Below, piece after piece: positions 8,132 to 15,966 of a stretch of DNA of 51,587 bases (position 1 is its first letter; each line of letters opens with the position of its first letter). Under the pieces are notes generated by a model, which worked only from the letters and a program-made list of their open reading frames with translations, was not told the DNA's origin and ran no database searches. A program made the position numbers and the translations under genes. The stretch covers positions 1 to 51,587 of the forward strand of contig NZ_JARWOJ010000058.1 in the NCBI RefSeq assembly GCF_029868625.1, in the 5' to 3' direction. This DNA comes from Nocardia neocaledoniensis (GTDB taxonomy: Bacteria > Actinomycetota > Actinomycetes > Mycobacteriales > Mycobacteriaceae).

Positions 8132-8989
8132 ATGCTGATCTTCATCGAGCGGGTGGGGCCGCTCGCGACGGTCCAGGACCTGGGCAGGCCGGGCTGGTTC
8201 GATTCCGGCGTCGGTCAGGCGGGCGCGGCCGACCGCGCTTCGCTGCGCCTGGCCAATCGCCTGGTCGGCAACCCGGAGGAGCTGGCCGCGATCGAGGTGC
8301 TGCTCGGTGGACTCGCCCTGCGCGCCGATGGTCATCTCACGGTCGCCGTCACCGGTGCCGTCACTCCCGCCACCGTCGACGGCACCCCGGTCGGCCATGC
8401 CAGCGTGCTCGAACTGGCCGAGGGCCAGGTGCTTCGCCTCGGCTACGCCACCTCCGGCCTGCGCAGCTATGTGGCGGTGCGCGGCGGCATCGACGTGCCG
8501 ATGGTGCTCGGTTCGCGCAGCCGCGACACCATGTCCGGCATCGGCCCCGATCCCCTGCGGGTGGGCACCCAACTCCCCGTCGGACCCTCCCCACGCACCC
8601 TGCCGACCGTGGAATTCGCGCCGGTGCCGGTGCCGCCGGAGCTGCTGACGGTGCGGGCGGTGCCGGGCCCGCGCGCGGAGTGGTTCGCCGACCCCGACGA
8701 GCTGTTCCGTGGTTCCTGGTCGGTCTCCCCCGACACCGACCGGATCGGCGCCCGCCTCGATCGGGCCGAGGGCGCCCCGCTGGTCCGGTCGATCACCCGG
8801 GAATTGCCCGCGGAGGGCGTCGCGCTCGGGTCGGTCCAGGTGCCGCCGAGCGGTCAGCCGGTGGTCTTCCTCGCCGATCACCCGATCACCGGCGGTTATC
8901 CGGTGATCGCCGTCGTCGTCGACGCGGATGTCGACCGGGTGGCGCAGGCCAGGCCGGGCGAGCGGCTGCGGTTCGTGTCGGTGGAGTGA
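8132..8989 (+). CDS. pxpC: 5-oxoprolinase subunit C (biotin-dependent carboxyltransferase family)
   Basis: The 285-residue third subunit, related to allophanate hydrolase subunit 2 (KipA). Motifs are TVQDLGRPGWFDSGVGQAGAADRAS near the N-terminus, the RSYVAVRGGIDVP strand, and VRSITRELPAEGVALGSVQVPPSGQPVVFLADHPITGGYP near the C-terminus. ATG 8132 is chosen over an upstream GTG because GGGGAG precedes it at good spacing. The stop shares a TGATCA with the convergent DUF4185 gene, so pxpC ends the operon. Confidence 0.92.
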   Translation: MLIFIERVGPLATVQDLGRPGWFDSGVGQAGAADRASLRLANRLVGNPEELAAIEVLLGGLALRADGHLTVAVTGAVTPATVDGTPVGHASVLELAEGQVLRLGYATSGLRSYVAVRGGIDVPMVLGSRSRDTMSGIGPDPLRVGTQLPVGPSPRTLPTVEFAPVPVPPELLTVRAVPGPRAEWFADPDELFRGSWSVSPDTDRIGARLDRAEGAPLVRSITRELPAEGVALGSVQVPPSGQPVVFLADHPITGGYPVIAVVVDADVDRVAQARPGERLRFVSVE

Positions 8990-10513
8990 TCAGCGCAGCC
9001 GCGCGTGCATCAGATACACGTTGTAGCTGTCCCACGCCGACATGGTGAAGTACAGGTCGCGCGCGGTCGACCAAGGGTGGATGAACCCGCCGTAGGCCCG
9101 CGGATAGTCGGTGGTGGAGACCAGGGGCGCCGCGTCGGTCCAGCGGCCCTGCGGTTCCGCGGCGGTGCGCAGCACGATCTGGCCTGCGGCCGAATCGAGG
9201 TAGACCATCTGCCACCGCCCGCTCTCGGCGTCGAAGCGCACCGACAGCTCGCTGGCCATGCCGAGGACGAGCGGCGTCGCCGAATTCTCCGCGGCGGGCG
9301 CCCAGTTGCCGTCTACCCAGTACTGGTAGGCCGTCTTGTTGAGCACGTCGTCCTTGCGCACTCTGGCCAGGCCGATCACGCCGATCCGCCCGTTGGGCGT
9401 GCCGAACATGTACACGTAGTCGCCGTGCGGCACCATCGCCGCCACCTGGAATCGGCCGACACCGAACATGTTCTCCCAGCGGGCGTGCTGATCCTTGGTC
9501 CAGGTCTGGCCGCCGTCGTCGGAGTAGGCGAGGCCGCCGTAGTTCGTCAGCCACATGCCGGGCACCTTCGACCAGTGGTTCACCGACATGTAGCTCAGGA
9601 ACTGCCTGCGCCCCAGGGCGAATCCCGAGGTGGGGATGGTGGTGGTCTCCCAGTTCCTGATCTTGCGGCTGCCGAGCAGTTCGGCGGCGTGACACGGACT
9701 GTTCTGCACCATCGAGTCGATGACGATGCCGTCGTCGAGCGTCTTGTCGGTGCTGTACGCGAGCACGTTGGAGCGCCAGTCGGCCGTGTCGGCGCCCGCG
9801 CCGCCGTAGACCCAGCCCTCGCCGAAGGTGTCGCCGAAGACCATGGCGACCTTGCCCGGTTCGGTCTCCCAGAACAGGCCGAGGTCGGTGCCGTCGACCT
9901 GCCAGCGCATGTCGGTCCGGTTGCTCGACCCGTGCCCGGTGACCTGCTCCACGAGGCGCACCGACTCCACCACCGGCCGCGCCACCGCGGGCCGCAGCGG
10001 TCCCGGTTCGACGGGTCGCACCACGGGTTCGGGCGCCTCCTGCGGCGGTTCGCCCTCGCCGCCGGGCACCGGGATCGGGATGGGTTCGAATTCGGGCCGG
10101 ATCTGGATCCGCGGCAACGCGATCGCCGAACCGGTCGACGTGCCATCGGTTTCCGCGGTTTCCGGTTCCGGTTCCGGCGTGTCCCGCACGTCGGGGCAGG
10201 GGTTGCGGCACGGGTCCGACGGCAGCGGCAGCTGCGCGACACGCGTGTTGTCGTGCGGCGGATCGGGCAGCGGCACCGGGGTCAGCTGCGGCACCGGGAT
10301 CGGGATGTCGATGGTCGGTGGCAGCGCCGGGACCGGCGGCGGGTCCGGCGCGGCCGGATCGGGTTCACGCGCGAGCGGGTCGAAACCCGTTTCGCCACAG
10401 ATGTTCACGGGCGGCGGCGCCCACGGGAACGGGGTCGCCTGCGCCGGCACGGCGAGCAGCACCGCGAGGAACGCACCGAGTGCCGTCGAGTGCGGTACCA
10501 GCGTGGGGCGCAT
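8990..10513 (-). CDS. secreted DUF4185 protein, candidate GH183 endo-D-arabinanase
   Basis: A 507-residue exported protein: Sec signal peptide (residues 1-26, cleavage near AQA), a long Pro-rich spacer (about 30-185), then a DUF4185 five-bladed-propeller-like domain. DUF4185 members have been shown to be endo-D-arabinanases (family GH183) acting on mycobacterial arabinogalactan or lipoarabinomannan. Here the conserved aspartates of GTDLGLFW (D210) and FGDTFGEGW (D228) are present, 18 residues apart, as expected for the active site. Two cysteines in PDPCRNPCPD may form a disulfide in the spacer. TAAGTT lies 8 bases before the ATG, so a leaderless start is possible. Substrate is inferred from family. 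Confidence 0.75.
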   Translation of the reverse strand: MRPTLVPHSTALGAFLAVLLAVPAQATPFPWAPPPVNICGETGFDPLAREPDPAAPDPPPVPALPPTIDIPIPVPQLTPVPLPDPPHDNTRVAQLPLPSDPCRNPCPDVRDTPEPEPETAETDGTSTGSAIALPRIQIRPEFEPIPIPVPGGEGEPPQEAPEPVVRPVEPGPLRPAVARPVVESVRLVEQVTGHGSSNRTDMRWQVDGTDLGLFWETEPGKVAMVFGDTFGEGWVYGGAGADTADWRSNVLAYSTDKTLDDGIVIDSMVQNSPCHAAELLGSRKIRNWETTTIPTSGFALGRRQFLSYMSVNHWSKVPGMWLTNYGGLAYSDDGGQTWTKDQHARWENMFGVGRFQVAAMVPHGDYVYMFGTPNGRIGVIGLARVRKDDVLNKTAYQYWVDGNWAPAAENSATPLVLGMASELSVRFDAESGRWQMVYLDSAAGQIVLRTAAEPQGRWTDAAPLVSTTDYPRAYGGFIHPWSTARDLYFTMSAWDSYNVYLMHARLR

Positions 10514-10562
10514 GCTGTGAGAACTTACCGGAAACGGGCGCCGTCACAGTGCATTCGACCAG

Positions 10563-11921
10563 TCAGGCGGCCCTGGCCCGGCGGGCGTTGAGCGCGATGG
10601 CGACGATGCCGAGCGCGTAGACGCCCGCGCCGGCGAGCACCACGCCGATCGAGCGGCCGTCGGCAGGCACCACCAGCGCGGCGACCGCGATGGCCAGCAC
10701 GAAGGTCATGTTGAACACGGTGTCCTGCAGGGCGAACACCTGTCCGCGCTGATCGTCGTCGATGTCGATCTGCATGCTCGCGTCACCGGTGAGCTTGATC
10801 GTCTGGCCGGCGAGGCCGAGCCCGAACGCGCCGGCCAGCAGCAGCCGGTGCGCGTTGTCCACGGCCGCGCCGGTGGCCAGCGCGATCGGGGTCACCAGCG
10901 TCAGCTGGACGAGGACCGCGGTGACCAGCCCGAGCAGCACCGTGCGCGGCCTGCCCAGGCGCGGGATCAGCACCGGCGCCAGGATCGCGGCCAGCAGCAT
11001 GCCCGCCGCCGCGAACCCGATCGCGACGCCGAATCCCACCAGGCCACCGCTCATGTCGACGCTGGGCTGGCGCAGCACCAGCACCATGATCAGCGTGTTC
11101 ATCCCGAACACGACGCGGTGCGCGCCGATGCCGATCATCGCCGTCGTCACCTGCGCCGACCGCCACACCGCGACGGCACCGGTGCGCAGGCCGGTCGCGA
11201 TGGCGTGCACCGTGCTCTCCGAAGTCGCCGAACCACTCTCGGGCCCGAGCACGCCGGGCCGGAAGCCGAGGGCGAGCAGCGCGCCGACGATCGATCCGAT
11301 GCCGCTGAGCGCCACGGCCACCGCCGAGGCCGCGTCTCCGGCGCCGAGCAGCGCGATCACGGCGACCGACGCGGTGGCGCCGACTCCGGCACAGACCGAC
11401 GCCACCGTCGCCAGGACCGAGTTCATCGGGACCAGCCACCGCTGTTCGAGCACCCGTGGCAACGCCGCCGACACGCCCGCGAGCACGAACCGGCTGATGC
11501 CGACGGTGGCCAGTGCCAGGATCAGCAGCGGCGTCTCGGTGATGCCGAAGAACAGCCCGATCGCGGCCAGCCCGATCAGCACGGCACGGGCCGCGCTGGC
11601 GGTGAGCAGGACATTGCGCCGGTCCCAGCGGTCGAGCAGCGCGCCCGCGTAGGGCCCGAGGACCGAATACGGCAGCAGCAGCACCGCGAATCCGGCCGCG
11701 ATGGCGAGTGGATCGGTCTCGCGTTCGGGATTGAACAGGATGGCGCCCGACAGCGCGGCCTGGAACATCCCGTCGCCGAACTGGGCGGCCAGCCGCAGCA
11801 GCGCGAGCCGGGGCATCTGGGGATTGCGGCGCGCCACGCCCCGGCTCTCGCGGATCAGATGACGCAGCGAGACCGGTGACTCATCCGCCGGTGTGGAGCC
11901 GTCTGGGCGATGAGTCGACAC
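10563..11921 (-). CDS. MFS transporter, drug-efflux-like
   Basis: A roughly 450-residue membrane protein with about twelve hydrophobic helices and an MFS loop after helix 2 (GALLDRWDRRNVLL), ending in an Arg-rich tail. Substrate is unknown. The frame is open further upstream, but GTG 11921 is preferred because TATTCT (11933-11928) lies exactly 6 bases before it, the layout of an actinobacterial leaderless transcript. GTG 11924 is the adjacent alternative. It diverges from the pirin gene. Confidence 0.8.
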   Translation of the reverse strand: MSTHRPDGSTPADESPVSLRHLIRESRGVARRNPQMPRLALLRLAAQFGDGMFQAALSGAILFNPERETDPLAIAAGFAVLLLPYSVLGPYAGALLDRWDRRNVLLTASAARAVLIGLAAIGLFFGITETPLLILALATVGISRFVLAGVSAALPRVLEQRWLVPMNSVLATVASVCAGVGATASVAVIALLGAGDAASAVAVALSGIGSIVGALLALGFRPGVLGPESGSATSESTVHAIATGLRTGAVAVWRSAQVTTAMIGIGAHRVVFGMNTLIMVLVLRQPSVDMSGGLVGFGVAIGFAAAGMLLAAILAPVLIPRLGRPRTVLLGLVTAVLVQLTLVTPIALATGAAVDNAHRLLLAGAFGLGLAGQTIKLTGDASMQIDIDDDQRGQVFALQDTVFNMTFVLAIAVAALVVPADGRSIGVVLAGAGVYALGIVAIALNARRARAA

Positions 11922-11982
11922 CACGCGAGAATAGTGGTGCCAGAATTGGGGCGGCGGTACGGGTGCGAGCAGGAGGAACGTC

Positions 11983-12741
11983 ATGACCATCGAACTCCAT
12001 CGCGGCGGTGACCGGATGAAGACCCGGATCTCGTGGCTCGATTCCAAACATTCGTTCTCCTTCGGAGAGCATTACGACCCCGACAACACCCATCACGGCC
12101 TGCTGCTGGTGAACAACGAGGACGTGGTGCTGCCGGGAGAGGGCTTCGACACCCATCCGCACCGGGACATGGAGATCGTCACCTGGGTGCTCGGCGGCAG
12201 TCTGGTGCACCAGGATTCGCTCGGCCACAGCGGCGTCATCTATCCGGGCCTGGCGCAGCGGATGAGCGCCGGCACCGGCATCCTGCACTCGGAGAAGAAC
12301 GATTCGTGGCGACTGGACGGCAAGCTGCCCGAGCACGACGAGCCGGTGCATTTCGTCCAGATGTGGGTGGTGCCCGACGAGCCCGGCGTCGATCCCGGCT
12401 ATCAGCAGCTCGAGATCGACGACGAGCTGGCGCGCGGTGACCTGGTGACGGTCGCCTCCGGCCTACCCCGCTATCGCGATCGCACCGCCATCGCCATCAA
12501 CTCCTCGCACGCGGCCATGCACGTGGCCCGGATGCCGGCCGACAGCCCCGGCGTCACCCTGCCCGATGCCCCCTACCTGCATGTCTTCGTGGCGCGCGGG
12601 GAGATCGACATGGAAGGTCTCGGCACGCTGTCGCAGGGCGACGCGGTCCGCCTGACCCGCTCCGGTGGGCAGCTGCTGCGCCCACACGGCGATGCCGAGG
12701 TGCTGGTCTGGGAGATGCACGCGCGCCTCGGCGGCGCGTGA
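11983..12741 (+). CDS. pirin family protein
   Basis: A 252-residue bicupin. The N-terminal cupin carries the metal-binding set in FDTHPHRDMEIVTWVLGG and the later GTGILHSEKN, where the histidines and glutamate bind iron or another metal in pirins. The C-terminal cupin (from about residue 165) is degenerate. Bacterial pirins such as YhhW have quercetinase activity and others act as redox-linked regulators, so the role here is open. ATG 11983 follows AGGAGG at ideal spacing. The stop is one base from the stop of the convergent downstream gene. Confidence 0.9.
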   Translation: MTIELHRGGDRMKTRISWLDSKHSFSFGEHYDPDNTHHGLLLVNNEDVVLPGEGFDTHPHRDMEIVTWVLGGSLVHQDSLGHSGVIYPGLAQRMSAGTGILHSEKNDSWRLDGKLPEHDEPVHFVQMWVVPDEPGVDPGYQQLEIDDELARGDLVTVASGLPRYRDRTAIAINSSHAAMHVARMPADSPGVTLPDAPYLHVFVARGEIDMEGLGTLSQGDAVRLTRSGGQLLRPHGDAEVLVWEMHARLGGA

Positions 12742-12742
12742 G

Positions 12743-13270
12743 TCAGGCCGAGCCGTCGCGTTGGAGCAGCGCCGTGCGCGCGTTGGTGCGGGTCGCGGCG
12801 ACGATCTGGGCGAAGTCGGGCCGGTAGTCGCCCTCGGGTTCCTGCATCCAGGTGCGGTAGCCGGTGCGTTCGTCGGCCGGTGAGGGCAGCACGATCTCGC
12901 TGCCCGGCAGGGCCACCGAGGCGCAGACGCGGAACAGGTCGGCGAACAGCACGGTGTCGAGGTAGGAGTTGTCGGTGGGGCCGGTCAGGAACGTCCAGCG
13001 TCCGGAGCGGGGGTGGGCGATGATCGGGCCGCAGCGCAGGCCGCGTCCGGTCAGCAGGCCGCGCACCCGCTCGCCGAGGGTCGAGGGCATCACCACGGCG
13101 CCGACCGCGCCGATCTCGAGCATGATCCTGCCCATCGAGGCGTCGACGATGCCGTAGAGCCCGTTGTGCTTGCGGTAGTGACGACAGCGCGAGAGCGCAT
13201 CCTGGGTGGCCGAGTATTCCTCGGCCGCGGTATACCCGCCCTTGTCTTCTTCCGTGCGCGACGTGCTCAT
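12743..13270 (-). CDS. uncharacterised protein divergent from the XRE/DUF397 pair
   Basis: A 175-residue soluble protein without signal peptide or membrane helix. Recognisable segments are an N-terminal helix with ALSRCRHYRKHNGLYGIVD, a GRIMLEIGAVGAVVMP strand pair, GPIIAHPRSGRWTFLTGP, and VLPSPADERTGYRTWM. The last two are reminiscent of the small primase/polymerase-like proteins that accompany XRE/DUF397 genes in actinomycetes, but I cannot confirm a fold and no catalytic triad is evident. ATG 13270 follows GAGG by five bases. A good promoter (TTGTCA-17-TAGGCT) reads into it. Confidence 0.65.
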   Translation of the reverse strand: MSTSRTEEDKGGYTAAEEYSATQDALSRCRHYRKHNGLYGIVDASMGRIMLEIGAVGAVVMPSTLGERVRGLLTGRGLRCGPIIAHPRSGRWTFLTGPTDNSYLDTVLFADLFRVCASVALPGSEIVLPSPADERTGYRTWMQEPEGDYRPDFAQIVAATRTNARTALLQRDGSA

Positions 13271-13327
13271 CACGACCTCGTCTCTGTCGACGCTGACTCG
13301 ATGTAGCTGTGTGTTCGCTAGATCTAC

Positions 13328-13356
13328 AGCCTAATGCCGCACAACCGCAGTGACAA
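13328..13356 (-). promoter_or_regulatory. sigma-70-type promoter of the divergent uncharacterised gene
   Basis: On the minus strand TTGTCA (13356-13351) and TAGGCT (13333-13328) are separated by exactly 17 bases, close to the actinobacterial housekeeping consensus. The expected transcription start is near 13321, giving about 50 bases of leader before ATG 13270. The site occupies most of the divergent region shared with the XRE gene, so binding of the XRE protein here could control both directions. Confidence 0.55.
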
Positions 13357-13397
13357 TAGTCAGTAGCGGGTGTGTCGACGGCGTACCATATTCGCCC

Positions 13398-14249
13398 ATG
13401 GCCCCCCTTTCGCCGACCGCGGCGCGCTGGGAACTCGTACTACGACTGCGTGAACTTCGCGAGCAGCGTGGCTTCGACTCGGCCGGTTTCGCCCGTCGGG
13501 TGGGCTTCACCCCCGCCAACTGGTCGCACGTGGAGAAGGGGCGGCGGGTGCTCACGCGCACCACCATCGAACCGGTGCTCGACGTGCTCGACGTGAACGC
13601 CGAGGAGCGCGCGGAACTGCTCGCGCTGCTGGAGGCGAGCAAGCAGCGCGGTTGGTGGTCCACCTCGGCCACGCTGATCGGCCCGGAACTGCAACGCCTG
13701 TACGGCATGGAGGCAGGCGCCCAGAGCATCCGCAGCTACGACAGCCTCATCGTCCCGGGACTGCTCCAGACCGAGGCCTACGCGCGTGCCCTGATCAGCG
13801 CCGATGTGATGATCCGGCCGGTGCAGGTCGACCAGCTGGTCGCGATCAGGATGCGCAGGCAGCAGCGGCTGCGCGGGCCCGATCCGCTCGAACTCACCGC
13901 GGTGCTCGGCGAGGCGACGCTGCGGCAGCAGACCGGCGGGCCGGAGGTCCTGCGCGGGCAGTTGCGCCACCTCGTCGACCTGATGGGCGAGCTCGACACC
14001 GTGGACGTGCGGGTGATCCCGTTCAGCGCGCCGGAGGGTGCCGTTCTCGGCGGTTCCAGCTTCCATCTGCTCGACTTCGCAAGCGATCAGCTACCTACCT
14101 TCGCGTGGGCGGAGAGCGCGGTGTTCGGCGGTCCGGTCGACGATGCCGAGCAGGTCCGCGATCTGGGCTTCGCGTACGTGCGTGCCAGGGACCGATCGCT
14201 GTCCCGCGCCGATTCTCTTGCCCTGATCAGGGACTATGCGAGAGTGTAG
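13398..14249 (+). CDS. XRE-family regulator with DUF5753 (Scr1-type antitoxin-like)
   Basis: A 283-residue regulator. Residues 14-70 are a Cro/CI helix-turn-helix (LRELREQRGFDSAGFARRVG ... WSHVEKGRR). The rest is the DUF5753 domain with SYDSLIVPGLLQTEAYARAL, LRGQLRHLVDLM and VIPFSAPEGAVLGGSSFHLLDF. In Streptomyces such genes pair with a DUF397 gene and the DUF397 protein modulates the regulator, for example in morphogenesis control. ATG 13398 has no Shine-Dalgarno but TACCAT ends 8 bases before it, compatible with a leaderless message. A DUF397 gene follows after 10 bases. Confidence 0.88.
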   Translation: MAPLSPTAARWELVLRLRELREQRGFDSAGFARRVGFTPANWSHVEKGRRVLTRTTIEPVLDVLDVNAEERAELLALLEASKQRGWWSTSATLIGPELQRLYGMEAGAQSIRSYDSLIVPGLLQTEAYARALISADVMIRPVQVDQLVAIRMRRQQRLRGPDPLELTAVLGEATLRQQTGGPEVLRGQLRHLVDLMGELDTVDVRVIPFSAPEGAVLGGSSFHLLDFASDQLPTFAWAESAVFGGPVDDAEQVRDLGFAYVRARDRSLSRADSLALIRDYARV

Positions 14250-14259
14250 GATTCAAGGT

Positions 14260-14625
14260 ATGTCCACCACCGCTCGTCGCCGCCCGGCCGATCACGGCTG
14301 GTTCACTTCGTCGCGTTCGAACAACGGCAATCAATGTGTCGAGGTTCGATTCGACGGCGACATCGTTCAGATACGTGACAGCAAATTCCGTCGCAATCCG
14401 ATGAACATCGGTTCCGAGGAGCCGATCATCACCGTCGACGCCGAGGTGTGGACCGCGTTCTTACACTGCCTGCTGAGCTCCCGCCGCCACCCCGAACTGG
14501 TTGCCCACGTCTCCGTCGACGGCTCGGCCACACTCCGCCACGAGGATGTCCTGCTCCGCTTCACCCCCGCCGAGTGGGAGGCTTTCGTCGCCGGCGTCCG
14601 CGACGACGAATTCGTCTGCGCCTAG
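14260..14625 (+). CDS. DUF397 protein with duplicated tail
   Basis: A 121-residue small acidic protein. Residues 10-65 show the DUF397 pattern: WFTSSRSNNGNQCVEVRF, DIVQIRDSKFRRNP, then IITVDAEVWTAFL. Typical DUF397 proteins of 60-80 residues end there. This one continues with a second copy of the terminal motif (TLRHEDVLLRFTPAEWEAFVAGVRDDEF), so it looks like a one-and-a-half repeat. ATG 14260 is ten bases after the XRE stop with AAGG upstream. It is expected to act with that regulator in the same transcript. Confidence 0.85.
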   Translation: MSTTARRRPADHGWFTSSRSNNGNQCVEVRFDGDIVQIRDSKFRRNPMNIGSEEPIITVDAEVWTAFLHCLLSSRRHPELVAHVSVDGSATLRHEDVLLRFTPAEWEAFVAGVRDDEFVCA

Positions 14626-14667
14626 TAGCGAAAGCCGGTTGCCCACGGGTCGCCACCTGGTCCGATA

Positions 14668-14694
14668 CACCCGGGAGCGGATCGCTTCCGGGTG
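14668..14694 (+). terminator. hairpin downstream of the DUF397 gene
   Basis: CACCCGGGAGCG (14668-14679) and CGCTTCCGGGTG (14683-14694) pair over 12 positions with one mismatch around a GAT loop. It lies 43 bases after the DUF397 stop. No U run follows, as is usual for high-GC actinomycetes; TTT appears 2 bases later. Confidence 0.5.
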
Positions 14695-14748
14695 ATTTCC
14701 CGGGGCGATCCCAGGGTTGTGCCGGATGTGCCGGGGCCGGTCCGAAAT

Positions 14749-14761
14749 TAGTGTTCGGTGA
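14749..14761 (+). promoter_or_regulatory. leaderless-type -10 element of the penicillin-binding-fold lipoprotein gene
   Basis: TAGTGT at 14749-14754 is followed by exactly six bases and then ATG 14761, the TANNNT spacing typical of actinobacterial leaderless transcripts. No Shine-Dalgarno is present, which supports transcription starting at or next to the ATG. Confidence 0.4.
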
Positions 14762-15918
14762 TGACTTCGACATCGTGGCGGTGGCGTATGGCCGCTCTCG
14801 GGTCGGCTGCGCTCGTCGTCGCCGGATGCGCTGGGCCGGAGCCGATTTCCGTCGAGCAGCGGCTACGCGAAGACGTCGCGGCCATCCACGCCCTCGGGGT
14901 GAGCGGGATTCAGGCCCGCGTCGTCGCGCCGAACGGCGGCCAGACGGTCGCCACGGCAGGCACCGCCGACCTGAGCACCGGCGCCCCGGTCGCCGCCGAC
15001 GGCTACTTCCGAATGGCGAGCACGGTCAAGACCATGGTCGCCACTGTGGTGCTGCAACTGGCCGGTGAAGGCGCGCTGTCCATCGACGACCCGGTGGACC
15101 GCTGGCTGCCGGAAACCGTGCTCGGCAACGGACATGACGGCACCGCCACCACGATCCGCCAGCTGCTCCAGCACACGAGCGGTCTCCGCGACGACCTGCC
15201 CGGCTACACCACCCCGGACGAATACCTCCAGCAGCGCTACGACCAGCACAGCGCGGAGCGACTGGTGGCGCGCACCCTGGCGAACGCGCCCGGCTCCGCT
15301 CCCGGTGCGGTGTGGGCGTATTCGAACACCGGCTACCTCCTGCTCGACATGATCATCGAACGGGTCACCGGCGGACCGGGTCACCGGGCGATCGAAGAAC
15401 GCATCGTGGGTCCGCTCGGCCTCGACGACACCCGCTGGACGGGCACCTCGCCGACGCTGCCGACGCCCCACGCGCGGGCCTACGAGTTCTTCGGTCCCGG
15501 CGCCGAGATCGATGTCACCGAGCAAATCCCGGTGGGCCACGCGCTGTCCTGGGTGACGACCACGCGGGACCAGAACGACTTCTTCCGCGCGCTGCTCGGC
15601 GGCCGGCTGCTCGCGCCGGGGGAACTGGCCGAGATGAAGCGGGGCGTCCCGGTGAGCGCGGAGATCGAGCCGATGTGGCCGGGCGGCCGGTACGGGCTCG
15701 GCCTGCTCGAACGCCCGCTGAGCTGCGGCGGAACCTACTGGAGTCATGAGGGCGGGGACGGTGGGTACATCACCCTCAACGGCGTCACCGAGGACGGCGC
15801 CCGCAGCGCCGTGGTGTCGATGTCCGAGGCGCTCGGCGACACCCCGGAACACATTCTCGAACAGGAGCGGGCGGCGGCCGCCCTGATCGACCACGCGTTG
15901 TGCCCCGGCGGTTCGTGA
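14761..15918 (+). CDS. serine hydrolase lipoprotein (class C beta-lactamase / DD-peptidase fold)
   Basis: A 385-residue exported lipoprotein with signal ending VVAGC (lipidated Cys23). The penicillin-binding fold has all three motifs: SxxK at S87-T-V-K90 (RMASTVKTM), YxN in WAYSNTGY, and the HxG triad in SHEGGDGG. The family includes DD-carboxypeptidases, esterases and true class C enzymes; there is nothing here that singles out antibiotic hydrolysis. An adjacent GTG at 14758 is the alternative start. It precedes the M13 peptidase gene by 48 bases and may be co-expressed. Confidence 0.88.
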   Translation: MTSTSWRWRMAALGSAALVVAGCAGPEPISVEQRLREDVAAIHALGVSGIQARVVAPNGGQTVATAGTADLSTGAPVAADGYFRMASTVKTMVATVVLQLAGEGALSIDDPVDRWLPETVLGNGHDGTATTIRQLLQHTSGLRDDLPGYTTPDEYLQQRYDQHSAERLVARTLANAPGSAPGAVWAYSNTGYLLLDMIIERVTGGPGHRAIEERIVGPLGLDDTRWTGTSPTLPTPHARAYEFFGPGAEIDVTEQIPVGHALSWVTTTRDQNDFFRALLGGRLLAPGELAEMKRGVPVSAEIEPMWPGGRYGLGLLERPLSCGGTYWSHEGGDGGYITLNGVTEDGARSAVVSMSEALGDTPEHILEQERAAAALIDHALCPGGS

Positions 15919-15966
15919 CGGCTCACCGGGCCCACCGGATGCCGCGAATTCTGCATACTGGAGCGC

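Noticed and set aside
14761..15918. Antibiotic-resistance beta-lactamase
   Set aside because: The SxxK/YxN/HxG motifs define the wider penicillin-binding fold; nothing distinguishes a true class C enzyme from a DD-peptidase or esterase.
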